Assembly (NCBI RefSeq): GCF_000278115.1
Contig: NZ_JH725116.1
Location: 92,517-156,516, forward strand
DNA length: 64,000 nucleotides
Direction: 5' to 3'
Source: Bartonella sp. DB5-6
GTDB lineage: Bacteria; Pseudomonadota; Alphaproteobacteria; Rhizobiales; Rhizobiaceae
The translations under genes and the position numbers were made by a program. This document shows, piece by piece, positions 20,299 through 30,227 of this stretch. A model generated the notes under the pieces. That model searched no databases, was not told the origin of the DNA, and saw only the letters and a program-made list of their open reading frames with translations. Each line of letters opens with the position of its first letter. The first letter of the stretch is position 1.

Positions 20299-22962
20299 AT
20301 GAATAGTGTTAATAGTATACGGTCAACTTTCCTAGATTATTTTCATCTCAATGGGCATAAAATTCTTTCTTCTAGCCCTCTTGTTCCGCGTAATGATCCT
20401 ACACTCATGTTTACAAATGCAGGAATGGTGCAGTTTAAAAATGTTTTTACTGGACTTGAACAGCGTTCTTATAAGCAGGTGGCAACGGCGCAAAAATGTG
20501 TGCGTGCCGGTGGAAAGCATAATGATCTTGATAATGTTGGCTATACGGCACGCCATCATACATTTTTTGAAATGTTAGGTAATTTTTCTTTTGGTGACTA
20601 TTTTAAAGAAGAAGCCATTTTTTTATCATGGAATCTTTTAACAAAAGAATTTTGTCTTCCAAAAGAGAAGTTGTTGGTGACAGTTTATCAAAGTGATGAT
20701 GTAGCTGCTGAGTTATGGCGTAAAATTTCAGGTCTTCCTGATGAAAAAATTGTTCGTATTGCGACGTCTGATAATTTTTGGGCGATGGGAGATACGGGGC
20801 CTTGTGGTCCTTGTTCAGAGATTTTTTATGACCATGGCGATGGAATTTTTGGAGGACCGCCTGGAAGTGCGGATGAAGATGGTGATCGCTTTATTGAAAT
20901 TTGGAATCTTGTCTTCATGCAGTATGAGCAGGTTGCTAAGGAAGAGCGTGTTGAGTTGCCTCATCCTTCTATTGACACGGGCATGGGGTTAGAGCGTATT
21001 GCAGCTGTTTTACAGGGTGTTCATGATAATTATGATATTGATCTTTTTCGTGCATTAATTGGTGCATCCCAAGAAATAACAGGGATTGAGGCAACGGGTA
21101 ATTTTGTTGCGAGCCATCGCGTGATTGCTGATCATCTTCGTTCATGTGCATTTTTGATTGCTGATGGTGTTCTTCCCTCCAATGAAGGACGGGGGTATGT
21201 TTTACGTCGTATTATGCGTCGTGCTATGCGTCATGCGCATCTCCTTGGTACTAAAGAACCTTTAATGTGGCGACTTTTGCCTGCTTTAATTCATGAAATG
21301 GGACAAGCTTATCCTGAATTAGTGCGTGCTGAATCTTTGATTGCAGAAACTTTAAAGTTAGAAGAAACGCGTTTTCGTAAAACGCTTGAACGGGGATTGG
21401 AGTTGTTGAATGAAGCAAGTACTGCTCTTAAAGAAGGAGATTATTTGAATGGTGAAGTTGCTTTCAAGCTTTATGATACCTATGGTTTTCCGCTTGATTT
21501 GACGCAAGATGCACTTCGAAGTCGCGGAATATCTGTTAACGTTGACGTTTTTAATAAGGCGATGGAACGTCAAAAAGAGAAAGCACGTGCCAATTGGTCT
21601 GGTTCTGGAGAGGCCGTTACGGAAAAGATCTGGTTTTCTATTCGTGAAAAAGTGGGGGGCACAGAATTTTTAGGTTATGAAACCGAAACAGCTAAAGGTA
21701 TTCTTACAGCTATTGTGTATGACGGAACAATAGTTGATCATATTTCTTTAGGGCAGAAAGCTATTCTTGTTGTGAATCAGACACCTTTTTATGGTGAATC
21801 TGGTGGGCAGATTGGTGATAGCGGTATCATTTCTCATGAAAGTTTTGTTTTTGAGGTGCATGATACTCAGAGAAAAGGTGATGGTGTTTTTATCCATATT
21901 GGAGAAGTGAAGTCTGGTCAGGCAAAAACGTCTGATTGTTTAGAATTAACCGTTGATATTGTTCGTCGTAAGAAAATTCGTGCAAATCATTCTGCTACCC
22001 ATTTATTACACGAAGCTTTACGCCAAACATTGGGATCCCATGTTGCACAGAAGGGCTCTCTTGTATTGCCAGATCGGTTACGTTTTGATTTTTCTCATCC
22101 AAAACCTGTTTCTTCAGAAGAACTGAAAAAGATAGCAGATTTAGCGAACGATATTGTTTTGCAAAATAGTGAGGTAAAAACTCGCCTTATGCTCGTTGAT
22201 GATGCAATTTCTGAAGGGGCAATGGCGTTATTTGGTGAAAGATATGGTGATGAAGTTCGCGTTGTTTCCATGGGAAACCAGCTTGAGCAGGGAGAGTTAA
22301 AGAGGAATTGGTCAATTGAGCTTTGTGGTGGCACACATGTGAAGAGAACAGGGGATATCGGTTTGATCCATATAGTTTCTGAAAGTTCTGTAGCTGCTGG
22401 AGTTCGTCGTATCGAAGCTTTAACAGGTACAGCCGCACGCCTCCATCTGAACCGCCAAGATGAGCGAATTCATGAAATTGCTGACCTTTTAAAAATTTCT
22501 CCGACTGATGTGGAAGAACGTGTCCGTATTTTACTTGATGATCGTCGTAAATTTGAAAAAGAGTTAAATGATGCACGCAAGAAAATTGCTCTGGACAGTG
22601 GAGGCATGAAGAGTGGTCAAGAAGATGTTACCATCATCAATGGCATTTCTTTTATGGGACGTGTTGTTGGAAACATTTTACCGCGGGATCTCAAAGCATT
22701 AGTGGATTCTGGAAAGAAGCAAATTGGATCTGGTGTTGTCACTTTCATCAGTGTTTCAGAGGATGGTAAGGGGAGTGTTGTTGTTGGTATTACAGGTGAT
22801 TTAATTCATAGATTGAATGCTGTTGATCTCGTTCGTGTTGTTTCAGGTATCCTTGGAGGTAAAGGTGGTGGTGGTCGTCCTGATATGGCGCAGGCTGGTG
22901 GACCTGATGGGAATAAGGCTGGTGAGGCACTTGCGGCATTAAAAGCTTTTCTTGAGGGATAA
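20299..22962 (+). CDS. alaS: Alanyl-tRNA synthetase
   Basis: AlaS charges tRNA-Ala and edits misactivated serine or glycine. I chose the ATG at 20299 ([15 protein letters not shown], 887 residues); the upstream in-frame start at 20206 adds 31 non-family residues. The class II catalytic core has [20 protein letters not shown]. The editing domain has the zinc motif HSATHLLH and CGGTHV. The C-terminal domain has the glycine-rich [16 protein letters not shown]. It follows recA by about 200 bases and converges with ndvA. Confidence 0.97.
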   Translation: MNSVNSIRSTFLDYFHLNGHKILSSSPLVPRNDPTLMFTNAGMVQFKNVFTGLEQRSYKQVATAQKCVRAGGKHNDLDNVGYTARHHTFFEMLGNFSFGDYFKEEAIFLSWNLLTKEFCLPKEKLLVTVYQSDDVAAELWRKISGLPDEKIVRIATSDNFWAMGDTGPCGPCSEIFYDHGDGIFGGPPGSADEDGDRFIEIWNLVFMQYEQVAKEERVELPHPSIDTGMGLERIAAVLQGVHDNYDIDLFRALIGASQEITGIEATGNFVASHRVIADHLRSCAFLIADGVLPSNEGRGYVLRRIMRRAMRHAHLLGTKEPLMWRLLPALIHEMGQAYPELVRAESLIAETLKLEETRFRKTLERGLELLNEASTALKEGDYLNGEVAFKLYDTYGFPLDLTQDALRSRGISVNVDVFNKAMERQKEKARANWSGSGEAVTEKIWFSIREKVGGTEFLGYETETAKGILTAIVYDGTIVDHISLGQKAILVVNQTPFYGESGGQIGDSGIISHESFVFEVHDTQRKGDGVFIHIGEVKSGQAKTSDCLELTVDIVRRKKIRANHSATHLLHEALRQTLGSHVAQKGSLVLPDRLRFDFSHPKPVSSEELKKIADLANDIVLQNSEVKTRLMLVDDAISEGAMALFGERYGDEVRVVSMGNQLEQGELKRNWSIELCGGTHVKRTGDIGLIHIVSESSVAAGVRRIEALTGTAARLHLNRQDERIHEIADLLKISPTDVEERVRILLDDRRKFEKELNDARKKIALDSGGMKSGQEDVTIINGISFMGRVVGNILPRDLKALVDSGKKQIGSGVVTFISVSEDGKGSVVVGITGDLIHRLNAVDLVRVVSGILGGKGGGGRPDMAQAGGPDGNKAGEALAALKAFLEG

Positions 22963-23061
22963 TTTTTTGTTGGTTATTTGTGTTGCTTCGCTTCGAGATT
23001 TTTTAAAGAGAGTAAAGTTTGTAATTTAGATAGGATCTTTCTTAAAGAGAGAGTGCTCATT

Positions 23062-24846
23062 CTATGATGCAATGGTTTCATGCAATGGGAATACGTTTTT
23101 ATCTTTTCCTATCACTGGTTGCTCGATTGTTAAACCGCTGGCTTGTAATAGTTTATAGAAGCGCCCACCTTTATTGATCAGCTCTTGAAAGCTTCCTTTT
23201 TCAATTAAATGACCATGTTCTAGAAAAAGCACAACATCAGCATTGCGTATTGTTGAAAGGCGATGTGCTATAATAAAAATGGTGCGGTTGTGACTTATGC
23301 AATCAAGAGCATCTTTAACGTGTGCTTCCGTTTCAACATCAAGGGCACTTGTTGCTTCATCTAGAATAAGGATGGGGGCATTTTTTAAAACAGCACGTGC
23401 AATTGCTAAACGTTGTCTTTCTCCACCTGACAATTGAGACCCCCGTTCGCCGACCATTGTGTCATAACGATCGGTTTTTGTTAGGATAAAATCATGGGCA
23501 GCTGCTATTTTGGCCGCTTCATAAAGTTCCTCATCCGTTGCGGTTGCCCGTCCTACCGAGATGTTGTCGTGAATAGTTCGATTAAAAAGTCCAGAGTCTT
23601 GAAATACTGTTGCTAAAGATTTGCGTAAAGATTCGCGATTAACAGAGCGTATATTTATTCCGTCAATGGAGATATGTCCAAATGTAGGATCGTACATACG
23701 CTGCAGCAAATTGATTAATGTTGTCTTGCCAGCACCTGTTGGTCCTACAATTGCAACAGTTTGTCCTGCTTTAACCTCAAAGGAGATGTCAAAAACACCT
23801 TGAGAAGAATTTGGGAATTTATAGGTAACGTGATGAAATTCTATGGCACCTTTAACATTTTGAAGGGAAGGTAGATTTTCAGGTTCATTGATATGAAAGG
23901 TTGAGTCTTCCATTGCAAAGAATTCTTGTAGTTTTGCTTGTGAGGATACGGTTAAATTAATAAAACTGCTCATTTGATCCAGACGGCTAATCATTAATTG
24001 CGCAAATCCGACGAAGGCGACTACCTCACCTACACGTAATTGGCTTTTTGCTACAAAAAAAGCTCCAAGCAGAAGAACACAAACTATTGAAATAGTTGAG
24101 GCCATTCGGTTTAAGCCACTTGCAAGAGCCCACCAATTGAGAACAGGATTTTGTGCTTTAAGAAGATTGTTTGTATGCTGATGTAATGTGGAAGTTTCTT
24201 CTTTTACTCGGTTGTAGCTTTGTACAATGGAAACGTTAGAGATTGAATCACTTACATGTTTAAAAAGATTATGATGGTAGCTTTCTACAGCGGCTTGTCC
24301 GTCTTTTGTTTTTTGCATTACTAAACGTGCAATCAGTACATAAATGATGGCGAGTACAACCAAGACTGTTGAAAGACGCCAATTCATGTTAAAAGCTATG
24401 GGGATAAGAATGAATAAAGCGACAAGAGTTGAGAGATGTTGACGCATAAAATCAAGCCATATGGTTGACATAGAATCTACGGCGCGCAAGAGTGTGTGGA
24501 GAGAGTTAGAAGTTCCTCGTTGTTGATGCCATATTAAAGGCATAGCAATGATACGCTCAAAGGATTCCGCTAAAACAGTTATGCGACGTCTATGTGCTAA
24601 GCGATCCGCACTGCGAGCTACAAGGACGTAAGCAATAATATGTGAAAGTCCAAAACATACCCAAATGGTGATGGTTAAAACAATACCTGATTTTTCTGCG
24701 ATAGCGTCAATGACGCGTCCAAATAAAATAGGTTCTGCAATGGTGATAATAGCCAATATAATATTTGCTGAACAGATTAAAAGAGATGTATTTTTTTCTC
24801 TGTTTAGGTAGGTAAGAACACGTGCATAGGTTTTGAATAAGGACAC
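23062..24846 (-). CDS. ndvA: Cyclic beta-(1,2)-glucan exporter, ABC permease/ATPase NdvA (ChvA)
   Basis: This is a half-size ABC exporter of 594 residues: a membrane domain with about six helices (1-310) fused to an ATPase (about 335-570). Walker A GPTGAGKT is at 368-375, the signature LSGGE at 472-476 and Walker B ILILDE at 492-497. The N-terminus MSLFKTYARVL and the overall pattern match NdvA/ChvA of rhizobia and Brucella, which export cyclic glucans to the periplasm. No glucan synthase (ndvB) lies in the window. Transcribed leftward, divergent from the rluC-like gene. Confidence 0.88.
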   Translation of the reverse strand: MSLFKTYARVLTYLNREKNTSLLICSANIILAIITIAEPILFGRVIDAIAEKSGIVLTITIWVCFGLSHIIAYVLVARSADRLAHRRRITVLAESFERIIAMPLIWHQQRGTSNSLHTLLRAVDSMSTIWLDFMRQHLSTLVALFILIPIAFNMNWRLSTVLVVLAIIYVLIARLVMQKTKDGQAAVESYHHNLFKHVSDSISNVSIVQSYNRVKEETSTLHQHTNNLLKAQNPVLNWWALASGLNRMASTISIVCVLLLGAFFVAKSQLRVGEVVAFVGFAQLMISRLDQMSSFINLTVSSQAKLQEFFAMEDSTFHINEPENLPSLQNVKGAIEFHHVTYKFPNSSQGVFDISFEVKAGQTVAIVGPTGAGKTTLINLLQRMYDPTFGHISIDGINIRSVNRESLRKSLATVFQDSGLFNRTIHDNISVGRATATDEELYEAAKIAAAHDFILTKTDRYDTMVGERGSQLSGGERQRLAIARAVLKNAPILILDEATSALDVETEAHVKDALDCISHNRTIFIIAHRLSTIRNADVVLFLEHGHLIEKGSFQELINKGGRFYKLLQASGLTIEQPVIGKDKNVFPLHETIAS

Positions 24847-25054
24847 AGGGCATTATCTCCAATAGTTATCATAAGTATAAAGGTTACAGTTCTGATAATC
24901 ACTAAGTTTTGAGTTAATAAAATTTTATCAGTAAGAAAATGCAATTTTAGATACTGATTGTAATATGGTGTGATAAAACCAATTCTATAGGGTATGGATT
25001 TTTGTGTTTAAGGCATAAAAAGGGCCAAGAAAATTGTCTGGTAAGGAAAGGGTT

Positions 25055-26038
25055 ATGGTAGGCGTCGAAATAAAACAGGTCGAAGTAGATGAAAATGGAA
25101 TGCGCTTGGATCGCTGGTTTAAAGTGCATTATCCAAGAGTTGGATTTGGATATTTACAAAAGTTGCTTCGTTCTGGACAGATACGAGTTGATGGTGGACG
25201 TGTTAAAACGGATACGCGTCTTCTCATGGGACAGGCTGTGCGTGTTCCACCTTTCCCTGTTGATGATAAGGAAAGCTTTCCTATAACGGATAAAACACTT
25301 CGTGGACAGGATGATGAAACTGTTTTGAAAAAAATGCTCCTCTATGAAGATCCAAAGGTTTTTGTTTTTAATAAGCCTGCGGGGTTAGCTGTACAAGGTG
25401 GCTCTGGCTTGACGCGCCACGTGGATAGCATGCTTGAGGCATGGCGCAATAAGAAAGGCGAAAAACCACGTTTGGTTCACCGCCTTGATCGTGAAACATC
25501 TGGCGTCCTCATCGTTGCGCGATCTAGGAGTGCTGCGCAGGCATTGACGGCTGCTTTTAGAGAGCGGGAAACGAAAAAGACTTATTGGGCATTGGTTCGG
25601 GGAGTACCTAAAAAAAAGCAGGATAAGATTTCAACATGGATGGTTAAGGATATCACTGCGCAAGGTGATAAAATGCGTGTTTGTGAACATGGAGAGCCAG
25701 ATTCTAACCATGCGGTTTCTTACTATCGCGTTTTAGATACTAGGGGGAGGGCTCTTTCGTGGCTTGAAATGGAACCCTATACAGGGAGAACACATCAGCT
25801 ACGTGTGCATGCCGCCCATATGGATCATCCTATCATTGGTGATTCAAAATATTTTTTTTCTGATAGTAATTGGGCATTACTGGGAGGAATTCAAAACCGT
25901 CTTCACCTTCATGCGCGCCGTATTCGTATCCCTCATCCTTCAGGAGGGGTGTTGGATATTGTAGCACCCTTACCACCCCATATGGTACAAAGTTTTAATC
26001 TTTTGGCTTTTGATGAGCATGATGGTGAGACAGAATAG
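25055..26038 (+). CDS. rluC: 23S rRNA pseudouridine synthase, RluC type
   Basis: The protein isomerises uridines in 23S rRNA. An S4 RNA-binding domain spans residues about 15-70 and the catalytic domain follows with HRLDRETSG at 142-150, D145 being the catalytic aspartate. The motif GRTHQLRVHAAHMDHPIIGD is also typical. I chose the ATG at 25055 (327 residues) with AAGGAAAGGG upstream; a TTG at 25034 would overlap that site. RluC rather than RluD is the likelier family because of the N-terminal sequence, with some uncertainty. Confidence 0.87.
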   Translation: MVGVEIKQVEVDENGMRLDRWFKVHYPRVGFGYLQKLLRSGQIRVDGGRVKTDTRLLMGQAVRVPPFPVDDKESFPITDKTLRGQDDETVLKKMLLYEDPKVFVFNKPAGLAVQGGSGLTRHVDSMLEAWRNKKGEKPRLVHRLDRETSGVLIVARSRSAAQALTAAFRERETKKTYWALVRGVPKKKQDKISTWMVKDITAQGDKMRVCEHGEPDSNHAVSYYRVLDTRGRALSWLEMEPYTGRTHQLRVHAAHMDHPIIGDSKYFFSDSNWALLGGIQNRLHLHARRIRIPHPSGGVLDIVAPLPPHMVQSFNLLAFDEHDGETE

Positions 26039-26721
26039 GTAGAATCGAATAAGGATTTTTGTCGTTTTTTCTTTTTGATTTGTGCAATTTTGTAGATTTG
26101 ATAAAGCGTTACAGAGATCATTTGTTATGGGGAGAGCCTTAATAAGTGATCATTGTTCAAGAATTGTATTTTTAGTGATAAATCTGGCACATATCATTTA
26201 CAATTTTTTCTACAGTTTCTTTATCCTATTATGCCCAAAAAATATTGTTGTTTAAGGGGATATAAGGCATGTAAATTTCATACACCAAGTGTATTTTATT
26301 GTAGGATATATTGACGAATAATGTCAATTGGTGTGCCTCCACAGCTACTAGCAACGTAGGATGATGACCAAGAGGTATTATTCCGTAACTTTCTTTGAGT
26401 GATAAGCATTTTTTCGGCTTTAGCGTTCTGCTAAAAACATCTTTTAAATCTGTTGACGACTGTAGATATTGCTAATTTAGGTGGGTATATAATTTGATCA
26501 ATATAATAAGCCAACGGAAATAAATGCTTCCTCGAAAGAGGAAAGCATAGCTCCAATTTTTATATTTTTTGTTAAGGACGAATTATACTTTAAATTTGCA
26601 TTCATATATTATTTAAAATACTAATTTGAAGTATTATAATCAATGAAAGCTCGATTCATTGTGGTTGATTCTATTCTACATATTTTAGTAATTTAGTCAC
26701 ATAATTGAAAGAATAGAGATC
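26039..26721. other. Gene-poor decayed region after rluC
   Basis: No intact gene is visible on either strand. The only recognisable content is a degenerate IS200/IS605 transposase fragment (26296-26580, - strand). The rest is AT-rich sequence with a hairpin near 26524-26548 (ATGCTTCCTC against GAGGAAAGCAT). The region marks the change from core genes to accessory DNA. Confidence 0.7.
26296..26580 (-). pseudogene. Degenerate IS200/IS605 family transposase (tnpA) remnant
   Basis: Translation of the - strand gives PPKLAISTVVNRFKR followed by a stop, then MLITQRKLRNN, WSSSYVASSCGG and TPIDIIRQYI, ending at a TAA at 26296. These blocks match the C-terminal two-thirds of small Y1 (HUH) transposases of the IS200 group, where W-SPSYFVASCGG is characteristic. 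At least one in-frame stop interrupts the frame, and the N-terminal part with the HUH motif is not recognisable. It is an old, inactive insertion. Confidence 0.75.
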
Positions 26722-27282
26722 GTGCAACCTGAAAATAATGTTTTTATCTATACACTTGACCCTGCGGATACTAATTGTGAAGCTGCGGCTCAATAGTGGT
26801 TTGACAATCATAGTTTAAATATCTCTCCTGCTGATTCAAAATCGCATATTATCTTATACGCAACTCTTGAAGAAGCCTTTAATGAACTTGCTCAGAAAAA
26901 AGATGGTTATCTCCTGAGTGGTGCTGCTTACCCCGATTTGCATACACTTATATTCACACGTTTAGGTGATATGCAATTATTTGATAGCTTTATCAGGCCT
27001 ACTCATCCTATGGTCTTAGCTAAACGCAATAACTCTGATGAAATTAAAACTGTAGCTACTCATCCTGCCCCACAATCTCTGGTGGCACATCAATATGACA
27101 AAATATTTGCCAACAGCAATGCTGACGCAGCGGTTCTTTGTAAAGCTGAAAGAGCAGATGCTTGTATCACGACGTTGGTTGCTGCAAAGCGCTACGAGCT
27201 GAATATTGTCAAAAAATTTGGGCAAGTGCCAATGGCCTTCTTGCTCCACTCACTAAAGTCAGCTCATCATGAAGCAATCTGA
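26722..27282 (+). pseudogene. Broken BacA/prephenate decarboxylase-like gene
   Basis: From a GTG at 26722 the frame reads VFIYTLDPADTNCEAAAQ, then an in-frame TAG at 26794-26796, then continues through about 160 residues to 27282. The pattern TL-P--TNCE-AA at the start, LYATLEEAFNEL, THPMVLAKR, ATHPAPQSLV and VKKFGQVPMAFLL resembles BacA-type non-aromatising prephenate decarboxylases and prephenate dehydratase-fold proteins, which act early in making anticapsin-type amino acids. The assignment rests on remembered family patterns. The last 14 bases overlap the next frame, as in an operon. Confidence 0.6.
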
Positions 27283-28474
27283 AACACTTCTTTCTATTGT
27301 TAACCTGGTTGACAAACTTCGTGTACGCCAAGAACTAGATGGTAGTATTAAATAACCAATTTCAGCAGATGGTGATATGATCAATGAATTGATCACTCTG
27401 TTGAACCGTCATGCAGATATTATTGACGGATTATCTCCGGAGCTTTTAGCTACCACTTCTGATGATTTTAATCAGTGGATGCTCAGCGGTTTAAATACTC
27501 CCCCAAAACTTGATAACACTTTGGCTGCATTCAAAGCGCCATTACCAGATTCTCCTCTATTTTTTTTAGCTCCAATGCGTGCTACGAATGGGCCTGATCC
27601 AGAAGGATTTCGGCTAGAATTAGTTACAGGCTACCGTCATGAAACACCCTATCTTGCAGAGGACTCAGAATATACAAAGAATTATGTATTACCGTTTCAA
27701 TGTATAAAAATGGGAATAACGTCAAGGGGATTTTTAGAAGGAAATTGTCTTGTTCTATTCCCAGAATCTGTGGCTACTGCTAAGAAAATTGATAAGCAAG
27801 CATTTGCTTTGTTTTTTTTCAGCAAATTCTTTGATATTTACAATGAGCAGACAATCGTAGAAGCTGAACGTTTACTCGGTCGAGATAGTAAATTCCTATT
27901 TGGCCAATTGAGTAGTCGTAGCTTATCTAAAGATGACGTTTATGATGTTCGTTGTTTGTGGGGCTATTATCATGACTATGCACACCATACTGGACCGCGG
28001 CCATTAGATAAGAATCTGTATATAAAATTAAATTGGTTTGCAGGTCTTCTAGAAGAAATTAAAGTGGACTTAATTACAGTGCGTATTATGCTACAAAATC
28101 GTCCAAAGTTTTGGAAAGAAATATCTGAGTTTGTCCTATTAGAACGCATATTTCGTTATCCAAAAGGTTCTGACCGGCATATGACGTTTGATGCTGGTAC
28201 AGGTATCTTACTTTTTGAAATATTGATGCGTAACAAAGCATTGATTGAAACAGGGCGAGCTTATCTTCAATTTGATTTGGAGCGTCTTAAAGAAGTAATA
28301 CCATTGATAATCGTAGATATAGAAGCATTTGAAGCATTGGATGATGACGCTTATTTAGCAGGTGCTAAAGATTATATCCAAAATAACCTTGGGAAGCCGA
28401 AAACTCCAAAGTCACGATTTGATTTTTCAACATCATATTATGCACGGCGAGTGATTGGAGGATTAAATCATTGA
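27269..28474 (+). pseudogene. Unrecognised histidine-rich protein, interrupted near its start
   Basis: The ATG at 27269 overlaps the previous gene and gives 28 residues (MKQSETLLSIVNLVDKLR and on) before an in-frame TAA at 27353-27355. The same frame then stays open to 28474, with a later ATG at 27377 giving 365 residues. The protein has no membrane segments. Its most striking part is YYHDYAHHTGPRP followed by WFAGLLEEIKVD, a cluster of His, Asp and Glu that could bind metal. It may belong to a DUF6421-like group, but I am not sure. It could still be expressed from the internal ATG, although no good binding site precedes it. Confidence 0.55.
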
Positions 28475-28770
28475 GTTTTTTAAAAGGACGGTTATTATTC
28501 TTTACTTTTACTATTCTAGTGTTGTTTTCCATAAGTTGGTTATTATCTAAGAATTTGGTTAACAGTATACCGGTAATGCATGCAGTTGGACTTAGGTTAT
28601 GTGCTACTGCTGCAGCTTTATGGTTGATCGTAGTATTTCGTGAGAAAGCCGTTTTAAGATCATTACCATTGCTTGCAATGATGCCTTCTTTTTTAATTCT
28701 ATCAGTATTAGGATTCTCGCTGTATTTTGTATGCAGCTTTGGCGAATACAGTACAAATAAAATCAAATAA
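28471..28770 (+). pseudogene. Truncated EamA/DMT-type transporter fragment
   Basis: A TTG start overlaps the previous stop (TTGA). The 99-residue product has about three hydrophobic segments (FFTFTILVLFSISWLL, LCATAAALWLIVVF, LILSVLGFSLYFVC), with the pattern of the first third of a ten-helix drug/metabolite transporter. The fragment ends abruptly 60 bases before the phage integrase stop codon, so it may have been cut by prophage insertion or an older deletion. Together with the two preceding frames it looks like the exporter of a small biosynthetic operon. Confidence 0.6.
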
Positions 28771-28810
28771 TTATGCTTAATGTAAGGGATTGGGCGGTTA
28801 TTGATTCTAT

Positions 28811-28850
28811 TACGTTTTTTTGCTCCTATCCCTAACTTTTTTGGAGCTTT
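28811..28850. terminator. Candidate bidirectional terminator at the integrase 3' end
   Basis: GCTCC and GGAGC can pair across a 17-base loop, with T-rich tracts on both sides (TTTTTTT before the stem and TTTTTTA after it). It overlaps the last codons of the integrase gene and would also stop readthrough from the EamA fragment. Confidence 0.5.
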
Positions 28851-29869
28851 TTTATCGATTCAAGAGCAAGTTTTTTACGATCTGCACTCTTTGTATAAAG
28901 AGATGCCATGTTGTCGTCTGTCCATCCAAAAAGTGCTTTCAATTGTGAAACTGTTGCACCGGAATTAGCGGCGCGTGTTGCTGCTAATTTTCTCAAACCA
29001 TGTGCTGATTTTTTTATACCCGCTTCATTGCATGCTTTGTAAAATAAAACCCCGAAGCTTTCTTTGGGTATTTTGTTTCCACGTCTACCACAAATGAATG
29101 TTTCATTTCCAATAGGACCAATTTTAAGGGTTTCGGCTAGTTCAGGCAAAATTGGTAGAAAAACATCTGTTTGGAATTTACTTTTCTCTGTCTTAAGATG
29201 AATGATATTATCTTTCACATCTTTCCAACCAATTCGTACGGCATCACCACGACGCAAACCCGTGTAAAGAAGAACATCAATCCAGACACGTTCATGGGTT
29301 CCTAGAGCCCATTTTTGATAATATTTCTCAACATCTTCTTCTGTCCAAACAGGAAATCCCTCTTTATTTTTAAGTGGAGGTTTTTTAACGCCTAAAGTTG
29401 GATTACTTTCCAAAAGTCCTTGATCAATCGCCCAATTAAAAAGACCATTAAGTGCCTTCAGAAAATTCCTAGCCATTGCTGGTGTTTCTTTACGCCTCTC
29501 AACACCGGCTATGATATGTTTTTTCTCGATTGCTTGATATGGAATATTTCCTATTGCATCGCACACCTTTATAAGAATGAGTTGATTTTGTTTCTTTGTA
29601 GCTTTAGCAAGGTTATGCCAATTGGAGCTGTTAAAGTATTGTTTAAGTAGCCATGCAAATGACCCTTCAACAAGTTTACCAGTTTTTGATTTAGGAAGTA
29701 TAAGCCCTTGTAACTCGGCAAGTGCGCTTTTGTAGTTATCAACAAACTCTTGCGTTCCATAGGTGCCGCGTATTCTAATACGTGGTCCATGACCAATACG
29801 TACATACCATATAATTTTACCATGGCGTGTGACTTCTTTGACAAGATGAGGGGGGCGTGGTTTAGGCAT
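28832..29869 (-). CDS. int: Prophage tyrosine recombinase (integrase)
   Basis: The 345-residue protein catalyses site-specific integration and excision. It has a SAM-like core-binding region (about 65-165) and a catalytic domain with R206 in TGLRRGD, H290 and R293 in HGLR, W316 in place of the second histidine, and the nucleophile Y325 in SLYTK. All catalytic positions seem intact. As the first gene at the left end, transcribed toward the host junction, it marks the attachment side. No tRNA gene lies next to it. Confidence 0.94.
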   Translation of the reverse strand: MPKPRPPHLVKEVTRHGKIIWYVRIGHGPRIRIRGTYGTQEFVDNYKSALAELQGLILPKSKTGKLVEGSFAWLLKQYFNSSNWHNLAKATKKQNQLILIKVCDAIGNIPYQAIEKKHIIAGVERRKETPAMARNFLKALNGLFNWAIDQGLLESNPTLGVKKPPLKNKEGFPVWTEEDVEKYYQKWALGTHERVWIDVLLYTGLRRGDAVRIGWKDVKDNIIHLKTEKSKFQTDVFLPILPELAETLKIGPIGNETFICGRRGNKIPKESFGVLFYKACNEAGIKKSAHGLRKLAATRAANSGATVSQLKALFGWTDDNMASLYTKSADRKKLALESIKKLQKS

Positions 29870-29875
29870 GGTATT

Positions 29876-30094
29876 TTACATCTTAGAGAGTGCGGTTTCG
29901 TAATATTCATTCTTTGACAAATCTAAAAGTTTGTCTGGGTGGTTAACTGAATTTGGTATTGGGATATCGGATTTAAGATAGATAAGCAGTTCACCGGTAG
30001 GTTTGATTTCTACGAGTTCACATCCTTGTTTTTTAGCTTCTCTTAAAGCGCGTGCAATGGCTGATTGCGTTATAGTAGCAGGGCGTGGCGCCAT
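29876..30094 (-). CDS. Small prophage protein next to integrase, possible excisionase role
   Basis: The chosen ATG at 30094 gives 72 residues starting MAPRPATITQSAIARALREAKK, with GTAAGGAGAAA seven bases upstream; an earlier in-frame ATG at 30142 lies in the hairpin repeat and lacks a binding site. TQSAIARALREAKKQG could form a helix-turn-helix-like pair. The position directly upstream of int suggests an excisionase or regulator, but I recognise no specific family. Confidence 0.6.
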   Translation of the reverse strand: MAPRPATITQSAIARALREAKKQGCELVEIKPTGELLIYLKSDIPIPNSVNHPDKLLDLSKNEYYETALSKM

Positions 30095-30118
30095 GTTTTT
30101 TCTCCTTACATTTAGATG

Positions 30119-30164
30119 CAATTCACGTGTGGCGTGAATCACGCATTACTTAAAAGTTGTTATG
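30119..30164 (-). repeat. Duplicated upstream hairpin element, copy 1
   Basis: This stretch of about 46 bases, with CAATTCAC, GGCGTGAATCACGC and TTAAAAGTTGTT in order on the + strand, recurs at 32188-32235. ATTCACG and CGTGAAT form a 7-bp stem. In the direction of transcription (-) it lies just before the 72-residue gene's ribosome binding site, so it may act in its 5' untranslated region. Confidence 0.65.
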
Positions 30165-30171
30165 AAAGGGC

Positions 30172-30199
30172 GGGGGTGCTGGGAGGAGAGAGCACCCCC
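30172..30199. repeat. GC-rich hairpin between DUF488 and the small gene
   Basis: GGGGGTGCT at 30172-30180 is the exact reverse complement of AGCACCCCC at 30191-30199. A related stem lies on the other side of the DUF488 gene (30730-30778). Neither has a clear T-run, so they may be mRNA processing or stabilising hairpins. Confidence 0.65.
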
Positions 30200-30227
30200 A
30201 TATGTAAAAAGTTTGTAAGTTTATTTT

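Noticed and set aside
22187-22576. 129-codon - strand frame within alaS
   Set aside because: It lies wholly inside the alanyl-tRNA synthetase coding region and is a shadow of it.
28700-28860. tRNA gene as integration target
   Set aside because: No cloverleaf or tRNA 3' end is visible at the integrase side of the junction.
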